The notes beneath the pieces are model-generated. The model ran no database searches. It was given only the letters and a program-made list of their open reading frames with translations, and was not told the DNA's origin. DNA of 64,000 nucleotides from Anoplolepis gracilipes (lineage: Eukaryota; Arthropoda; Insecta; Hymenoptera; Formicidae). The DNA lies in NCBI RefSeq assembly GCF_047496725.1, contig NC_132972.1, positions 11,113,001-11,177,000 on the forward strand, in the 5' to 3' direction. The position numbers were made by a program, and so were the translations under genes. Of the stretch, positions 46,271 through 59,300 are shown in pieces (the stretch's first letter is position 1; each line of letters begins with the position of its first letter).

Positions 46271-47346
46271 CTATTTTATTAAATTTAAAGAGCTTTTAGA
46301 CATCGTTATTATCTATTTATTATTATTTATAAGCTTCGGCGTCTTGTAGCTCTTTGCCGTTTATGTATCTTTTTTGCTGGGTGGCAAATTCTTCTTCAGA
46401 CTTCTCTGAAGCCGTATACTTTTGTACAGTGTCGTAACTATTAATCAGAGGTATCCGAAGAAATTGATTATTTCAAGCAGTATCCGTCTGGCGCGAAGGT
46501 TTTCAATTATCGTTGTTCTTCGATTATATTCTGCACTATGCAACACGTGTTTTGCAACGCTATTTTTTATTTACGAACTTTTTACCCACATATGTATCTA
46601 CATTAGTGCCATGTAGCGCATCCGGCGGAATTATAATATAGCGAGAATTTCAAATTGAATTTTGTCCGGATTCTAGCGCCGCACCCTATATATATATATA
46701 TATTTTTTTTTTTACATTAATTAATGATAAATTTTGGAAAATATTTAAATATTTTAATAAAATATAACATAGCCTATTTTATAAAATATATAATACAAAG
46801 CACAAAATTTTCCGTACACAGTAACCGTACATTAAATATTACAACTATTTTTTACCAAGAGTATAAAAAAATGTAACAATTTATTGTGTTTTGTGATCGA
46901 TAAATATAGATCGTATGTTTGATTAAGTTCTCCGTAATTTGCTTTCACGACGGAAGCTACATCTTATTATTTACGATATCATCTACCATTGATATGCATG
47001 CCTCCAGGCATTACGATTCATAAAATCATTTCTTATGAAATATACATTCTGAGATTGCCGATATAAAGGGCTGGTACAATTCATGTATAAATTAATCAAA
47101 AGATAATCTATGAAAAAGAAACTTAAGAAAAATTAATTCCAATGAATTGATTGAATAGTAACTATGTTTAAAAGCTACAATTTAGTCATTTATTCTTCAT
47201 AAATTAAATATATTGGAATTTTATTTATTAAATTTAAATTATTACTGCAACATTTTTTTAACGACATGTTTTATATCTATATTCTTATCGTTAAAAAACA
47301 AAAAAATTTTATTTTTCAAGATCTACAAGAACTAATACACAATCTT

Positions 47347-48209
47347 ATTGTTAGTCAAAAGTATTAGGCACCCTTAAATTTTCCGTATTTCTTATTTTGT
47401 AATAGTATATAATAAATACTAAAATGATTAAAAAATTTTTAAAAACTATTGACAGCACTTTACAGCCGAAATTTCAAGCTTTAAAATGTTTTTTTAAATT
47501 TCTGTCCTAATTTTTCGCCGTAATTTTTCGAGTGCCGACAACATGTTTGAAAAACACAGATTTAGTTTCAAAATTATGTAGAAAAAAACATTTTGTAGGC
47601 AAAATGTTGTAGTTCATGGAACTTTACTTAAATTTTTGGAGAAAAATTTTTTTACCGACCTGCAGAGTGTCAAAAATACAATAAAATTTTAAGAAACAAA
47701 ACAATGTTCTTTTTTAAAGCGTAGAATAAGAAAAATACAAAAATTCTTTAAATTACCGATAGCAACTTTGATGCGTTATCAGTAAATTAAAAAATTTTTG
47801 TATTTTTTGTTTTGTGCTTTAAAGAAGAACGTTATTTTGTTTCTTAAAATTTTATTGTATTTTTGACACTTTGCAGCTCGGTAAAAAAATTTCTCTCGAA
47901 AAATTTAAGTTAAGTTCCATAAACTACAACATTTTCCTACTAAATGCTTTTTTAAAACTTTCCTACAATTTTTTTGGCCAAGATACATAATTTTGAAACT
48001 AAATCTATGTTTTTCAGATATGTTGTCGATACTCGAAAAATTATGGCAGACGAAAAATTTAAAAAAGATTTTAAAGCTTGAAATTTCAGCTTTAAAATGC
48101 TATCGATAGATTTTTAAAATTTTTTAATATTTTTAATATTATATTTATATACTATTAACAAAATAAGAAATATGGATTTAAGGGTGGTTAATACTTTTGA
48201 CCATGGCTG
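47347..48209. mobile_element. about 860-bp foldback element with Tc1-like ends
   Basis: Two arms of about 420 bases are imperfect reverse complements around a centre near 47780. Matching words include TTGAAAAACACAGATTTAG / CTAAATCTATGTTTTTCA and AAAATTTTATTGTATTTTTG on opposite arms. The right end reads outward CAGCCATGGTCAAAAGTATT, which resembles Tc1-family termini, next to TA. The left end is GTCAAAAGTATTAGGCACCC. There is no transposase. Confidence 0.8.
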
Positions 48210-51200
48210 TATATATTATATTATACGTATACACATATATATATATATATATATACATACAATGTTCAGTGCAAGTATATATACTGTAAAATACTGTAAA
48301 CATATCAAATGAAAGTTTAATATGTGTGTTTTTATTTTCAACATCCTTTGTACTAAGATTTTAAATTGTCGATAAATTTAGCCATTGTAGGCTCTTCAAA
48401 GAATTTATAATAATACAATATATGTATATATTTTTTTTAAATTTATTTTTCTTTATCGCGCGCAAAATGCAAGCAATGAATTATTATCACAAGATTAATT
48501 TTCGATTATGTTGTATGTTTCCTCTCGAGAAAAGGTCAAAGTTTACAGTGTCGATATAACTTCAGTGACTCTTCTCGCGACTATTAATTTCTTCCGCAAC
48601 ATTACTTCCCTCCACAGAGTGGAATTTTCTATACTTTATAGAAGATATTGTGCAGAGATGCACATTTATGAGCTTTTTCAGTAAGTGTTTTTCTTATGAA
48701 TATTCTCAGAATTAATTCGTGAAAATGCAAATTGGAGCAACAGATTCCAACGACACAGTTTCTAAGATGCTGAAATTCTTAGAGTATCTCTCACAGGGAT
48801 TATATCGCGAATATTCTTTAAATTAGAATTGTTCTTACAATTAGTTTGAGTATTTTTGTAACTTTTAAGCTCTTGCTTATTTAAAAATAAATCCTAATGA
48901 CAATTTGCACAAATTACGAAAAGATATAATAACGGATAAACATTAAATCACAATTTTATGAAGAAAACTTTATTTTAATGAAGCACATTTTGAAAGCTTA
49001 TTCAAGAGATAGTACTACATATATATTATAAAGAGTTTTAACTACATAAATTGATTTTTCTTTTTATGTTTGATAACATAAGATTGTGCTTGCATTGACT
49101 CGGTCATAATTTGAAACACAGCCTAAAGCTAACTATGGGAATAACTAATCGTTATTCAACGTCATGATTGCTTACGTGCAGTTCGATTAGCCTGCAATTG
49201 ATTGTGAAGACGAACCGGTCGGACTGCCGACGAATTATCGACAGAATAAAGTGTGTGCGAGCAATAATTAATAAGACGATGTCTACGATATTCCGATAAC
49301 GAGGCTTATCATATGCATCGGCGAAAGGACGACACATAAGGGAAAAAGAAAAAACTTTTGCGATCACAGAGAGTTCGATTAACATTCCTATGTAGTGTCG
49401 GCAGCATTAATCATAAGCATTTCATTTGAGCGCACTAGCACTGTCTGAATGAAACATTACTTCGGCTTCACTGTGTCCTTCGCATTTAAATGAGTACATT
49501 TATCTTACATAGGAAATGTAACAATACAAAGAGAATAAAAGAGATAAAGAGAAAGAAAAAGAAATCGAAGGAATTCATAGCACGCAATTTTTCTAAATTT
49601 CTTTCCTTTTCCTCCGCAAAGTATATCTCTAACCTGCCTAATCTAAACAATATCTCATACTCAACACTCTGTATGACACGACAAAGCCGTGAAACATCAA
49701 AGTACTGGAGAGATCACGAATAGATGGGAAGGGTAGATCGTGCTCGTGGGAATGAGCGTCGCGGTATATTATCCTGCCACATTGATTTATCTCTTGCGAT
49801 ATGCTTCTGTGTTTTGTGTTCCATCCTCCCCCCCTCCCCCGTTCTCCTCTAATGGGCAATAACGTGACGATGATCCACGCAATTATTCCGCTCGTCTCCG
49901 TTCGCGAGGAATGAGCAAAAAAGTAACGAGACCTCGGTTGCAGCCACTGCACCACTGACCTTGGTCTCAAGTAACGTCTTGGCCGAAGTGATTCAGGAAT
50001 TGCACAGGGACTTCTAGTGCGCGTAACTTCCAACTTTGGCATTGCAAAATCGACCGCTGTTGGTCTGGAGCAATTCCCTCGACATTGCTGGCTAGATTCA
50101 GAAGAATCGGCTGTATCAATGTAATCTTAGGAAATCTATTCTTCAATGTACATATAGTGACTGTTAGAGAGAATAAAAAAACATTGTTGTATCTTATGTT
50201 GGTATATAATTTTAGATTAAGCAATTTTAAACAGAGAAAATCAAAAGTTTAATAATACAAAAATCTTTGGATGTCATATTTTTCTTATTTAAAAGCCAGA
50301 TAAAAATATTTCTCCATATATATATTTAGATATATCCTTTTAAATCTACATTAATATTTATTATAATGTCTTTCTTTGTACATATATCAGTTAGATGTAA
50401 CTTGCAAATGCTTATTTTATAGTTTGCGGTTTATTTTTTTCTTATAATAATGAGGAACACAGATCAGTAACAGAATTATGCATAGAGCTGACCATTATAT
50501 ATAGCGGTTTATATGTTGCGGTTCCTGGTCATGACAACAATTATTACCGCATTGATTATCTTGATTATCAGCAAATCACCGGGATATAATGACCTAACTA
50601 TATTATTATAATTATTATAATGATTGTGATATTAACTTTAAGTATTTTCGCACCATGTTATTATCACGTATTTCGTATTTTATCTTAATAAACATTTAAT
50701 TCAGTTTATTTCCTTCTGATTCCGTACTTTAACCTTTTTGTGTTTTTATATCCTTTTATTATAATTAATATAATATTTTCCTTAAATTTCTAAAATGACA
50801 TTTAAAAAATAATTATTAAAATTTTCTATTACAGTATTAATGTTATCAAAACTTATGATATATTAGTATCTACTATTGTTTATTCTAATTATGTCAACAT
50901 ATATATTTTTATTTTATATTGTATAGTTGTCAATTTAAGTATGAGATTTTTAAATATTATAGAATCTTAATTTGTATTTTTTTCTTTTCTTCCGAGAGAC
51001 GTACAATTGAAAATCCTGCATTTATACGCTTATTTTATCCTTTGTTCACTATTTGATATTTTGTTCCGGTAACAATGGAATTCACAAGCTGCATCTACTA
51101 AATCATATACATATACGACCTACATCCGTTGTGAGCCGCGATACCTTTGCAGCCGGCGCAAGAGCTTTGTCCGGAATAGCGTTATCGCTCATAAAGATAG

Positions 51201-51400
51201 CCACCACGAGAAAGACGCTGCCCTCTCCGCATCGGTTAAACCACGGAAGGATATGTAGGTGGTTACCGAAGAACTCGGTGGGATATCAGGGGAACAGACC
51301 GCTTGCTATAGCACGAGAATGGAAAGGAGAAAGGGAGAAAGAGAGCCAGACCGGGCAGACTGGGCCACAAACGAATACTGCTGAGTAAATGCGGCAATGG
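48210..51400. other. no supported gene
   Basis: AT-rich with GC-richer patches around 48530-48680 and 49640-50100. Open frames at 49152-49385, 49490-49723 and 49638-50042 have no recognisable motif and overlap in opposite strands. Confidence 0.45.
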
Positions 51401-51712
51401 GGGAAGAAGAAGGAAGCATGGCAAAACACAGGGAGAAGGAACGAGACAGAAGGAGAAAGAAGGAGACCCATGGTGGGGTTGGTACCAAGCAGCTGAAGCA
51501 CGTGGGCCCTGCTTCGTGTGTCTCGTTCGGTAGTGCTCTCAGTAGTGCTCTCAGCTGCTCGTAGAGGATCTCGCACCGGATGTCCGTCGCGCGTTAGACT
51601 TAGCGCGTCCACCGCGGCCGTCGAGGATGTGACGGCTCGTACATTGTCGTTGTCAGGACGTTGCGCGATCGTTACAATAAATACGATAAGTAATTCGAAG
51701 AGCCTGGACGCG
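51400..51712 (+). promoter_or_regulatory. 5' leader/promoter of the secreted-protein gene
   Basis: GC-rich region directly before the start codon, with purine-rich GGAGAAAGAAGGAG stretches. The coding frame stays open upstream to 51518 without another ATG, so this part is taken as 5' untranslated. No TATA box is evident. Confidence 0.4.
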
Positions 51713-52170
51713 ATGGCCCTGAAGATACTGCTAACATGCTTGCTTATCGCCGCTACGGCAAACTCCGGTTTATCGTCTCCGGAGGATCATCATCGGTTGC
51801 CCTCGCACAGCCACAGAGTCGTTTGGCCAGTCTGGTATCGCGAGAGACTTCTTCGTGCCAGGCACAATCGCCCGGACAACGAACATAGCAGCCTCCGAGA
51901 AACGACCACTACGAGGAGTCCATGGACACAGACCTTGCGGCCGCAGGTGTCAGCGACAACGAGATCACCGCAGCAGATAAATTCGGTGTCGAGGCATCAT
52001 CATGTGGAACATAAGTTCGGTGTTGTGACGATAGCGGAGCACGATGGTACCAGGGCGACAGCGTACGCGGGTTATCACGGCAATCATCGGCATCAGCCGA
52101 GAGAAGCCGTCACGCAAAGCTATCAGCTGGTTCCGACAACAGCTCCTACGCACACCAGATATCATACGGG
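51713..52170 (+). CDS. first coding exon of the secreted histidine-rich protein
   Basis: ATG at 51713 is the first ATG of a long open frame and is followed at once by a hydrophobic signal sequence (LKILLTCLLIAATA) with likely cleavage after NSG. 152 codons plus two bases to donor ACGGG|GTGAGT. The mature part is rich in His, Arg, Thr and Ser, is probably disordered and carries several O-glycosylation-like TTTT/TTAPT patches. Codon composition is far less AT-rich than the flanks. Confidence 0.7.
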
Positions 52171-53345
52171 GTGAGTAATAAATAAACTTGGCAGGCTCAA
52201 GAAAAAATGAAATAATATGGAATAATTAGTTTTTGTAACGTCGTCGTAATTTAGAAATTTTGAATATTTATTTGAATATGACTTCATTCCGAATTAAATT
52301 GTTATAATGAGTAGACGTTATCTTGTGAATGAGTTGATTGCAAGAATTCAAAGTTTACATTAGCTAATTATAATTTGCGTCTAGAAATTAAAGAGTAGAA
52401 AATGCATATTATTATAAACTGAAAATACTCTGCAATAAATAATTTATAGAGTAGAATACACAGAAAATTATCTTGATGCATGAAAACATACATAAGAGAT
52501 ATTTGCATACCGAAATCAGATTGAGTACAGAAAACAATACACCTTCATGCAAAAGAATTACGTGTCGTTGACGATTTGCATTTTATGTTCCATAATAGAG
52601 TTAAAGAAATACAAAATATGCGATAAAATATCTGCATGTATTAATAATAAATGCTATAAATAAAACATAAAATTTTACATGTGCGTGTGAATCATATTTG
52701 ATTTAAACTTAACAAACTGTGTTTCTTTTATGTCAAATGTTATGAAAATGAATCTCAATTTACACTCAAATATACAATGATTCATTAAATACGTTATAAA
52801 AGAAATTTAATCTATCTTTTGCCTAAATGACATATGTAAATTGCTTTAATCAAAACCTCAATTTTGCTTTCTAATGAAAGATTAATAAAAGCGTTGATGG
52901 AGACAAGCTTCGTTTAGAGAAATAGACAATTCTATATTTGCATATTTGCGTCGCGAAATAATTCAAGAGTGCAACGGGGCGCAATCACTCGTCGCGGCAC
53001 GTAAATGGAAGTGAATGAACCTCAACGCGCGTAAATATACGGGGTCGCTAACGTGTCGCTGAATTACTATATTTACGAGCAATGAACGACATCCCGCGTC
53101 CGCGCGATGATGTACGATCGCCGTACGCGATTGTCGACGGAATAAGGCCGTATGCGAACGCATCGCCGTTCAAAGGCGAGCCGCCCGAGCCGTTTAATTA
53201 ATCGACCGATTAATTATCTCGCACGTAACGCGTTTCTCTGTCGCGTACAATTATTGGGATTGTCTGCGCGCGACGGCGGATTCCTTTTGCAACGCATGCA
53301 ACGGCTCGCAATACACGTGGATTAAAATTATCCGGATAAATGGCA

Positions 53346-53377
<32 letters not shown>

Positions 53378-56300
53378 GTTATCCCAGCTTATAATCCCAA
53401 GGTGCCAATTAACCTGATTGGTTGTCCGTAAAACTTTCCTTTTGTAAAATTCTCTGCGTAAACTTCTTGAATGTGTGCGGCTTTAAAAAATTTAATAATA
53501 ACATAAAGCTGATCTTCGATCTACGAAAATTTCATATTTTAATTAATTGCGGCATTGAGTAAAGTAAAAATTAATAAAATTCTGAAGATAAATTCAGAAT
53601 TTTTTTATGATTTCATCAAAGTTATTAACCTTTATTCCGTACTGATGGATCATTTTTGTCTGTGATTTTTCTAACAACTTCTCGAAAATCAATTTCTCGA
53701 AAACAAATAATCATAAAATAATATATTTAAGTAAATTATTTTTTAAATTTATTATTTTAGTCTTTATTTAGAATGTTCAAAGAAGGTATATACATTTTTT
53801 CAGATTTTTTTAAAACACTTTTACATATTAATAAACTTATCGAAAATATCCTGACCCATTTATACAGTTAGAAAGTGCCAAAAATAACAATACGGAGTAA
53901 GGGTTAATTATATATAAATAATAGCGCATATCTTTTTGTATAAATAAATCTCTAATATCATAACTATTAATTAAAATTATTATGCCGAATGTAAAAGCAT
54001 TTATTTTATAGTATAACTTCAATCATATTTTTTCAAGATAACTTAATATCACATATAGATAAAAAAAAGATATTGACAAAATTTAATTTACATGCTCGCA
54101 CATTTTCAATATATTTTATATAACAGTCGTGCTGAGAGAGAGATTACAATCGAGTAAAGTTCTGAGCAAAAGATGGATGTTGTATTTTCCTGGAACAAGC
54201 AGCATCAGATATTTCCATTCTCACCTCACCCTTGCGTCTCACACTAGGTTTCCCACAAGCGAGCATTAAGAGCAAATCACCATACGGCGTAACTTTTATC
54301 ACCTTCTGACAGCCACGAGATCATTCCGCTCTTCAGCGTGATTCGATGATTGCCCGTCATAAAGCCTTGCGGGCGTTCACGCCAGGCATAGTAAAAAGTT
54401 CTCGTGGCAATATAAACACCGATGAAAGAGCAAACCGGCGCCTGTACCGCTCAATATTATTGCACAGTGTTCATCATCTGTATTTTGCTTTTCTCCGTCG
54501 CCTTTTGTTACAAACTCTGTTTACTGTCATAATTGCATACACTTTGGCAAACGGGATGAAAAAGAACAAATATTTCATACAACTTCAAATATTTTATGTA
54601 TACAATGACACGGTGACAATTAAATTTCTTGAATTCTATATAACTAAATAGAGAGTTAAAATATATCATTAATACGTATATATTATATTAACAATTATAG
54701 TAATAATTATTTACGGCAACAAATAATCATGTTTTACCGATAAGTTTCTAAATAAAATCTTTTCACAACATTTCATTATGTAAAACATATATGCTTGCAT
54801 TGAACAGATTAATAATCGTACAATACATACACATGCACGTGGTAGAATCTCTAGTTACTATTTAATCCGAGTACAATAATTCGATGTTCTACCTTGCGAG
54901 TCGCGATCGGGTTGCCCAGATGCGTGCCTCAGGCTAAAAAATCTTGTAAACCTGTCCGAGATACCAGTGTGCGTGCCTCTCTTTCTCTTTCTCTCTCTCT
55001 CCCCATCATCATGCACACACGGTCGAACTCTCGTGCACTTCGCGTCGAGGATTTCTTAACGGCTGATACGATGTGCGGCTGATACGATGTGCAGCTGATA
55101 CAATGTGCCAGATCGTGTCATCGATTGAAGTCCATTGACGCGACGATCGTAACACTTAAAACGCGATTTATCTATTTAAAGCCATTGGAAAAATTTGTGA
55201 ATGACATATGCGTGATATCAGCCAGTCCAGTGTCACTTTGCAATCTTGATATTCAGAATCTTGCTGACACGATACATAAGATGTGTATCGATCAAAAATT
55301 AACTTCTCTTTAAATCGACGGGAAGGGATTATGAATTTAAAATTCATTATCATTATATTAATCTTTCCTAAACTGTGTGTGATGCAATAATTTCAGAGAG
55401 GGTTTAAAACTGTTTAACGTATTAATTAAAAAAAAAAAAAAATATGCACGATGATTATGCTATACCACGTTTCTTCTCGTAATTAACGGCTATTGTTGTA
55501 CATATCTATTGTTTGAGCGAGCAAAGAGATATGGACCACGGCATTCCTTACCGCCGGCCACGTTTTGTCTCGATTATTTATGTTGCTTCAGCTTGCGACA
55601 CCGTTCGAATGATCGATGAGCATCGAGAGAAACGCGAATAATGAATATTCAAACTGTTCCGAGTACTCCAGATAACTATCCTGCAATGTCACTCTTAGGC
55701 ACATTTCACTGGCCAGCTTGTTGCCATTGCTTATCGCTATAGAACTCAACATCGATGGTTGATCGACGAGCAATGAGATTATAAAGAGACAGGTGTCATT
55801 CGTCGAGGTAATGTGTTCTCGGGAACTGCGTTCCATCATCCCCATCGGAAATGTTAACAACTATTTTCCGATACCGTACGCGAAGCTATTGCGAGTTAAT
55901 AAAACTAAATAAGTATAACAGATATAATATTCACACGTTTCTCTTTGCCCACTTGTAGATTTTTGTTTAATAAAATAAAAATTATTTTTATATATGTATA
56001 GCAGAAATTATAGTAGATAACTTCTTTAATTAAAGTAATTGTAAAAATACGAAATACTTAACGCTTTAATATTCTAAAATATACATCACTAATTGTTCAT
56101 TTAATTTTTAATTTATCATTATCTCTACGTAAAAAATGGAAAAATTTATTATTATTACTTGTTAAAATATGGTCATTTGTAACTTGTCAAATAAATACTA
56201 ATATTATTACATATTAATATTATATAATATTCTGTCAACTATATAAAATGCTTTCAAAGTATAAATCTTATAATTAAATGTCAGTTAATAAGTCAGTTAA

Positions 56301-59300
56301 CCTTCTTTCTATTTCTTTTTTCTTGCAAAAGATAGTCAGAAAAATGCATCAAATAATATTCTCTCGAATCATAGAGAACTAGTTAAATGGATTTATAAGA
56401 TAAATGCATTGAAATTCATTTATTAGCAAAGTGACAAAATGAATCTTTTACTTTGAAAAAATATTCAAATAGCTAAAATCTTCAGAAACATATATTTATC
56501 ACAGACAACATACGTGAAGAAACTTTTAGCTTTTTTCGTCGAACTCGAGCTCGTTAAATGAACATACAGAATAAACTAAATTGAGACATAAACGATACTT
56601 CTTTATTTTTTGTTTTGATAAAATGAAAAGGAAGTTTTTCTTTCAAACTTTACTGTGCGTTTGTTGTAATATTTAAAATCTTAGTCTCTAATTTGCATTT
56701 ACAATCTTAATTAAATTTCTCAGAAGACATTTTTACTTATAAATTAAAGTAAACATTCAAATGTGATCAAATCGCGGATAAAAATTTCAAAAATTTGTAT
56801 AGCATAACTTAAAAATAATCCGTTTAATGATATTCGAGTATTTTAATAAGCCAATTTATGTACCTTCTCGTTTATATTTCGAAGAAATTTGATTAATCTG
56901 CTTAAAATATTCCACACCTAAACTTTACAATTCGAGTATCTAGAGTTTGTTTTGCTCATACTTATTATTGAGCCTTTAAGAAGTGCCGATATTTCCCACT
57001 AATTGTCTAAAATATGAACAATTAATTAATATTATAAATATTCAAATCATATTTAAATACAACTATCTAATTCTAACAATCAATTATTTCTTTGCTCTGA
57101 AACACAATTATTTCACGCATAAACAGCACAAAAAACAAAGCACATGATTAAACATGCATATATATTCACGAAAGCGCAAGACGAGCAAAGCTTGTTCAGA
57201 CAATAAATTTTCTGAAGAAAAGATATTAAAACTCGACTGCGTATGTTTCTTATCGGGTAAATATGCTTTTCAATCCACAATTGTGATAATAACTGCATTT
57301 TGCAAATTTCATTAAACACGCGATTATTATCGTATTATGTGTTATGACAAGGTCGTTTATAAATTCACAGAGTGCCTTGATTTTTTTTTGTATCTCTTTG
57401 ACAATAAAATTTTCATGACCAAAAGATATGTATATAAAAATGTCTTTAAATTATTATAATATTTTATTTGTTTCAAGAGAACATTCAACTAATTAAGATC
57501 GTTAATAATATTGCACTTTATTTTTGACCAGATCATATCAATAGAAAATCTTTTGATATAAAATTACAATAATTTTAATAAAATACTAAATTTAATTACA
57601 CATATTTAGCATTAAATACGCAAATATCAGTCTTTATGTTTCAATGTAAAACATGTGAAACATTATATTAATCATCGTGCTTTCACACTCGGCGCACGTG
57701 CAAAATCATTACTTAAATTAAAAGTACAATGCTTCGTTGTACTCGGGCTTCATGGAACGCTGGAGGTGCCGAATGCATCTGCATAGCATACTAAAACTAA
57801 CCCATTGAAAGTGATATGTATGCAAAGTGCATACAGATGATAATGTATACAATATATATTAAATGCGATAGTGCCATTAATGTCGATATCGTTAATTTAT
57901 AAATATGCTTTAGCAAGCCAGAGAGATTGACATATACTTCTAACAAGAAGATATAATTTTTTTAGATTCGGAAATTTATTTTTCTATATTATTTCGGTGA
58001 AACTTACTATTTTTTTGTATTTTATTTTAAAGTTCATTTTGTGGCTTCAACAGAATTTTTCCCAATCGGCATCGCGGATAGAAAAAAAGAAGAAAGAAAC
58101 AAATTCCATGGCTGCAAATAGAGTACTCCTTTTGTGTACTCCTGTCTTATTCCCTTTTTCTCCCTTTTCGTCAACCAGTATCTCACAGGATAAACATATC
58201 AGCGTCGGCCATTCAACCCTGAGGATACTGCGTGAGATGCGTATTTTCTGAATTCGTTACAAGTGAAGTTGCGATCAATTTGTAGAGACCTATATTTTTT
58301 TAATAATAATAAGACAGCATGATTTAGATGTTCAATTAGATTAAAGATCGATTTAAAGCATATTTCAACAAACCGAGAGAAGTGCTTTAATTAATAATTA
58401 TATATTAAACTTTATTTTAATTTAAATTGTATTATAATATTGTAAAAAATTATTATAAAGGTATTTAATAATAAAAATTAAAACTTTGTGGTTCTTCCTA
58501 ATATTTTTACTGAAGGAAAACCGCGATTTTAATATAATGAAAATTATTTGCAAAAAGCTTCAGATCTAAAACAGGGATTCTCGAGTTATCGATATTTCCT
58601 TCATCGACGAAAGTTTTGACTGATTTCGAATTAAGGAGCTATGATTAAACTCATTATTGCATCAGGGCAGTATAGGGTATCGAGAATCTAATTACCGAAA
58701 AGTTGATGAAAATCGATATTGCTTTCCTAAAGTTTCAAGACTGTTGAATAGAATCTATGCGATAGCAAGCAGCATGTGCGTGCTTCGACCCATGACCTTA
58801 TAATTTCGCGCGAAGGCCGCGAGCATCGATCGCCCGTTGGATCAAAGGAAGACGTACAATTTCGGTGGACGTGCAGGCTCGACATTGAATCATATCGAAA
58901 TGATCCATCTAGTTCCCCTGTCAGTTGCAAGCAATAATAACAATCGCGAAATAATGAAGAAGTTGAAGCTTGAAAGATAGGTAAGAGAAGAGTGATAGTG
59001 ACAGAAGAAATATTCGTGTTTGCAGATTTTTAATAAGTGTATCTGAAAAATAAAATAAACACAAAATATTGCCAAAATTCATGAAAAACTTATATATGCA
59101 AAAATATTCTCATAAAAATATATTTTATTTTATAATCGAAATTGGAAAGATAATTTTCTAAATAATTTCAATAAACGAATACGTTAAATAATAAATTTAT
59201 AAACAATAGAACTTATGTTTACTAAGTAAAAGTATAATATAGTTGCAGTATAGAGCTTTTAAATCGCGGCAGAAAGAAACTGAGGAATAAACGATCGAGA

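Larger units (their letters stand above)
45675..46690 (-). mobile_element. degenerate mariner-family (DDxD-type) transposon
   Basis: Minus-strand remnants of an IS630/Tc1/mariner transposase. The N-terminal region near 46560-46320 reads IIENLRARRILLEIINFFGY in a helix-turn-helix-like context. The C-terminal region at 46030-45703 reads QQDGAPAHTSHLVQNWLSDN and then, after frameshifts, LDYYVWGVIERVTKKSKHPN through an end at TAA 45703. The spacing of the two aspartates is about 36-37 residues, as in the maT/DD37D type. The centre is missing, and a separate inverted-repeat insertion lies in it. A sequence near 46690 (GGGTGCGGCGCTAGAATCC on the minus strand) may be the 5' terminal repeat; the other end was not found. 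Confidence 0.75.

Noticed and set aside
55588..55860. 90-codon minus-strand frame
   Set aside because: It looks fairly protein-like, but has no convincing splice sites, domain or signal peptide, so it is not called.
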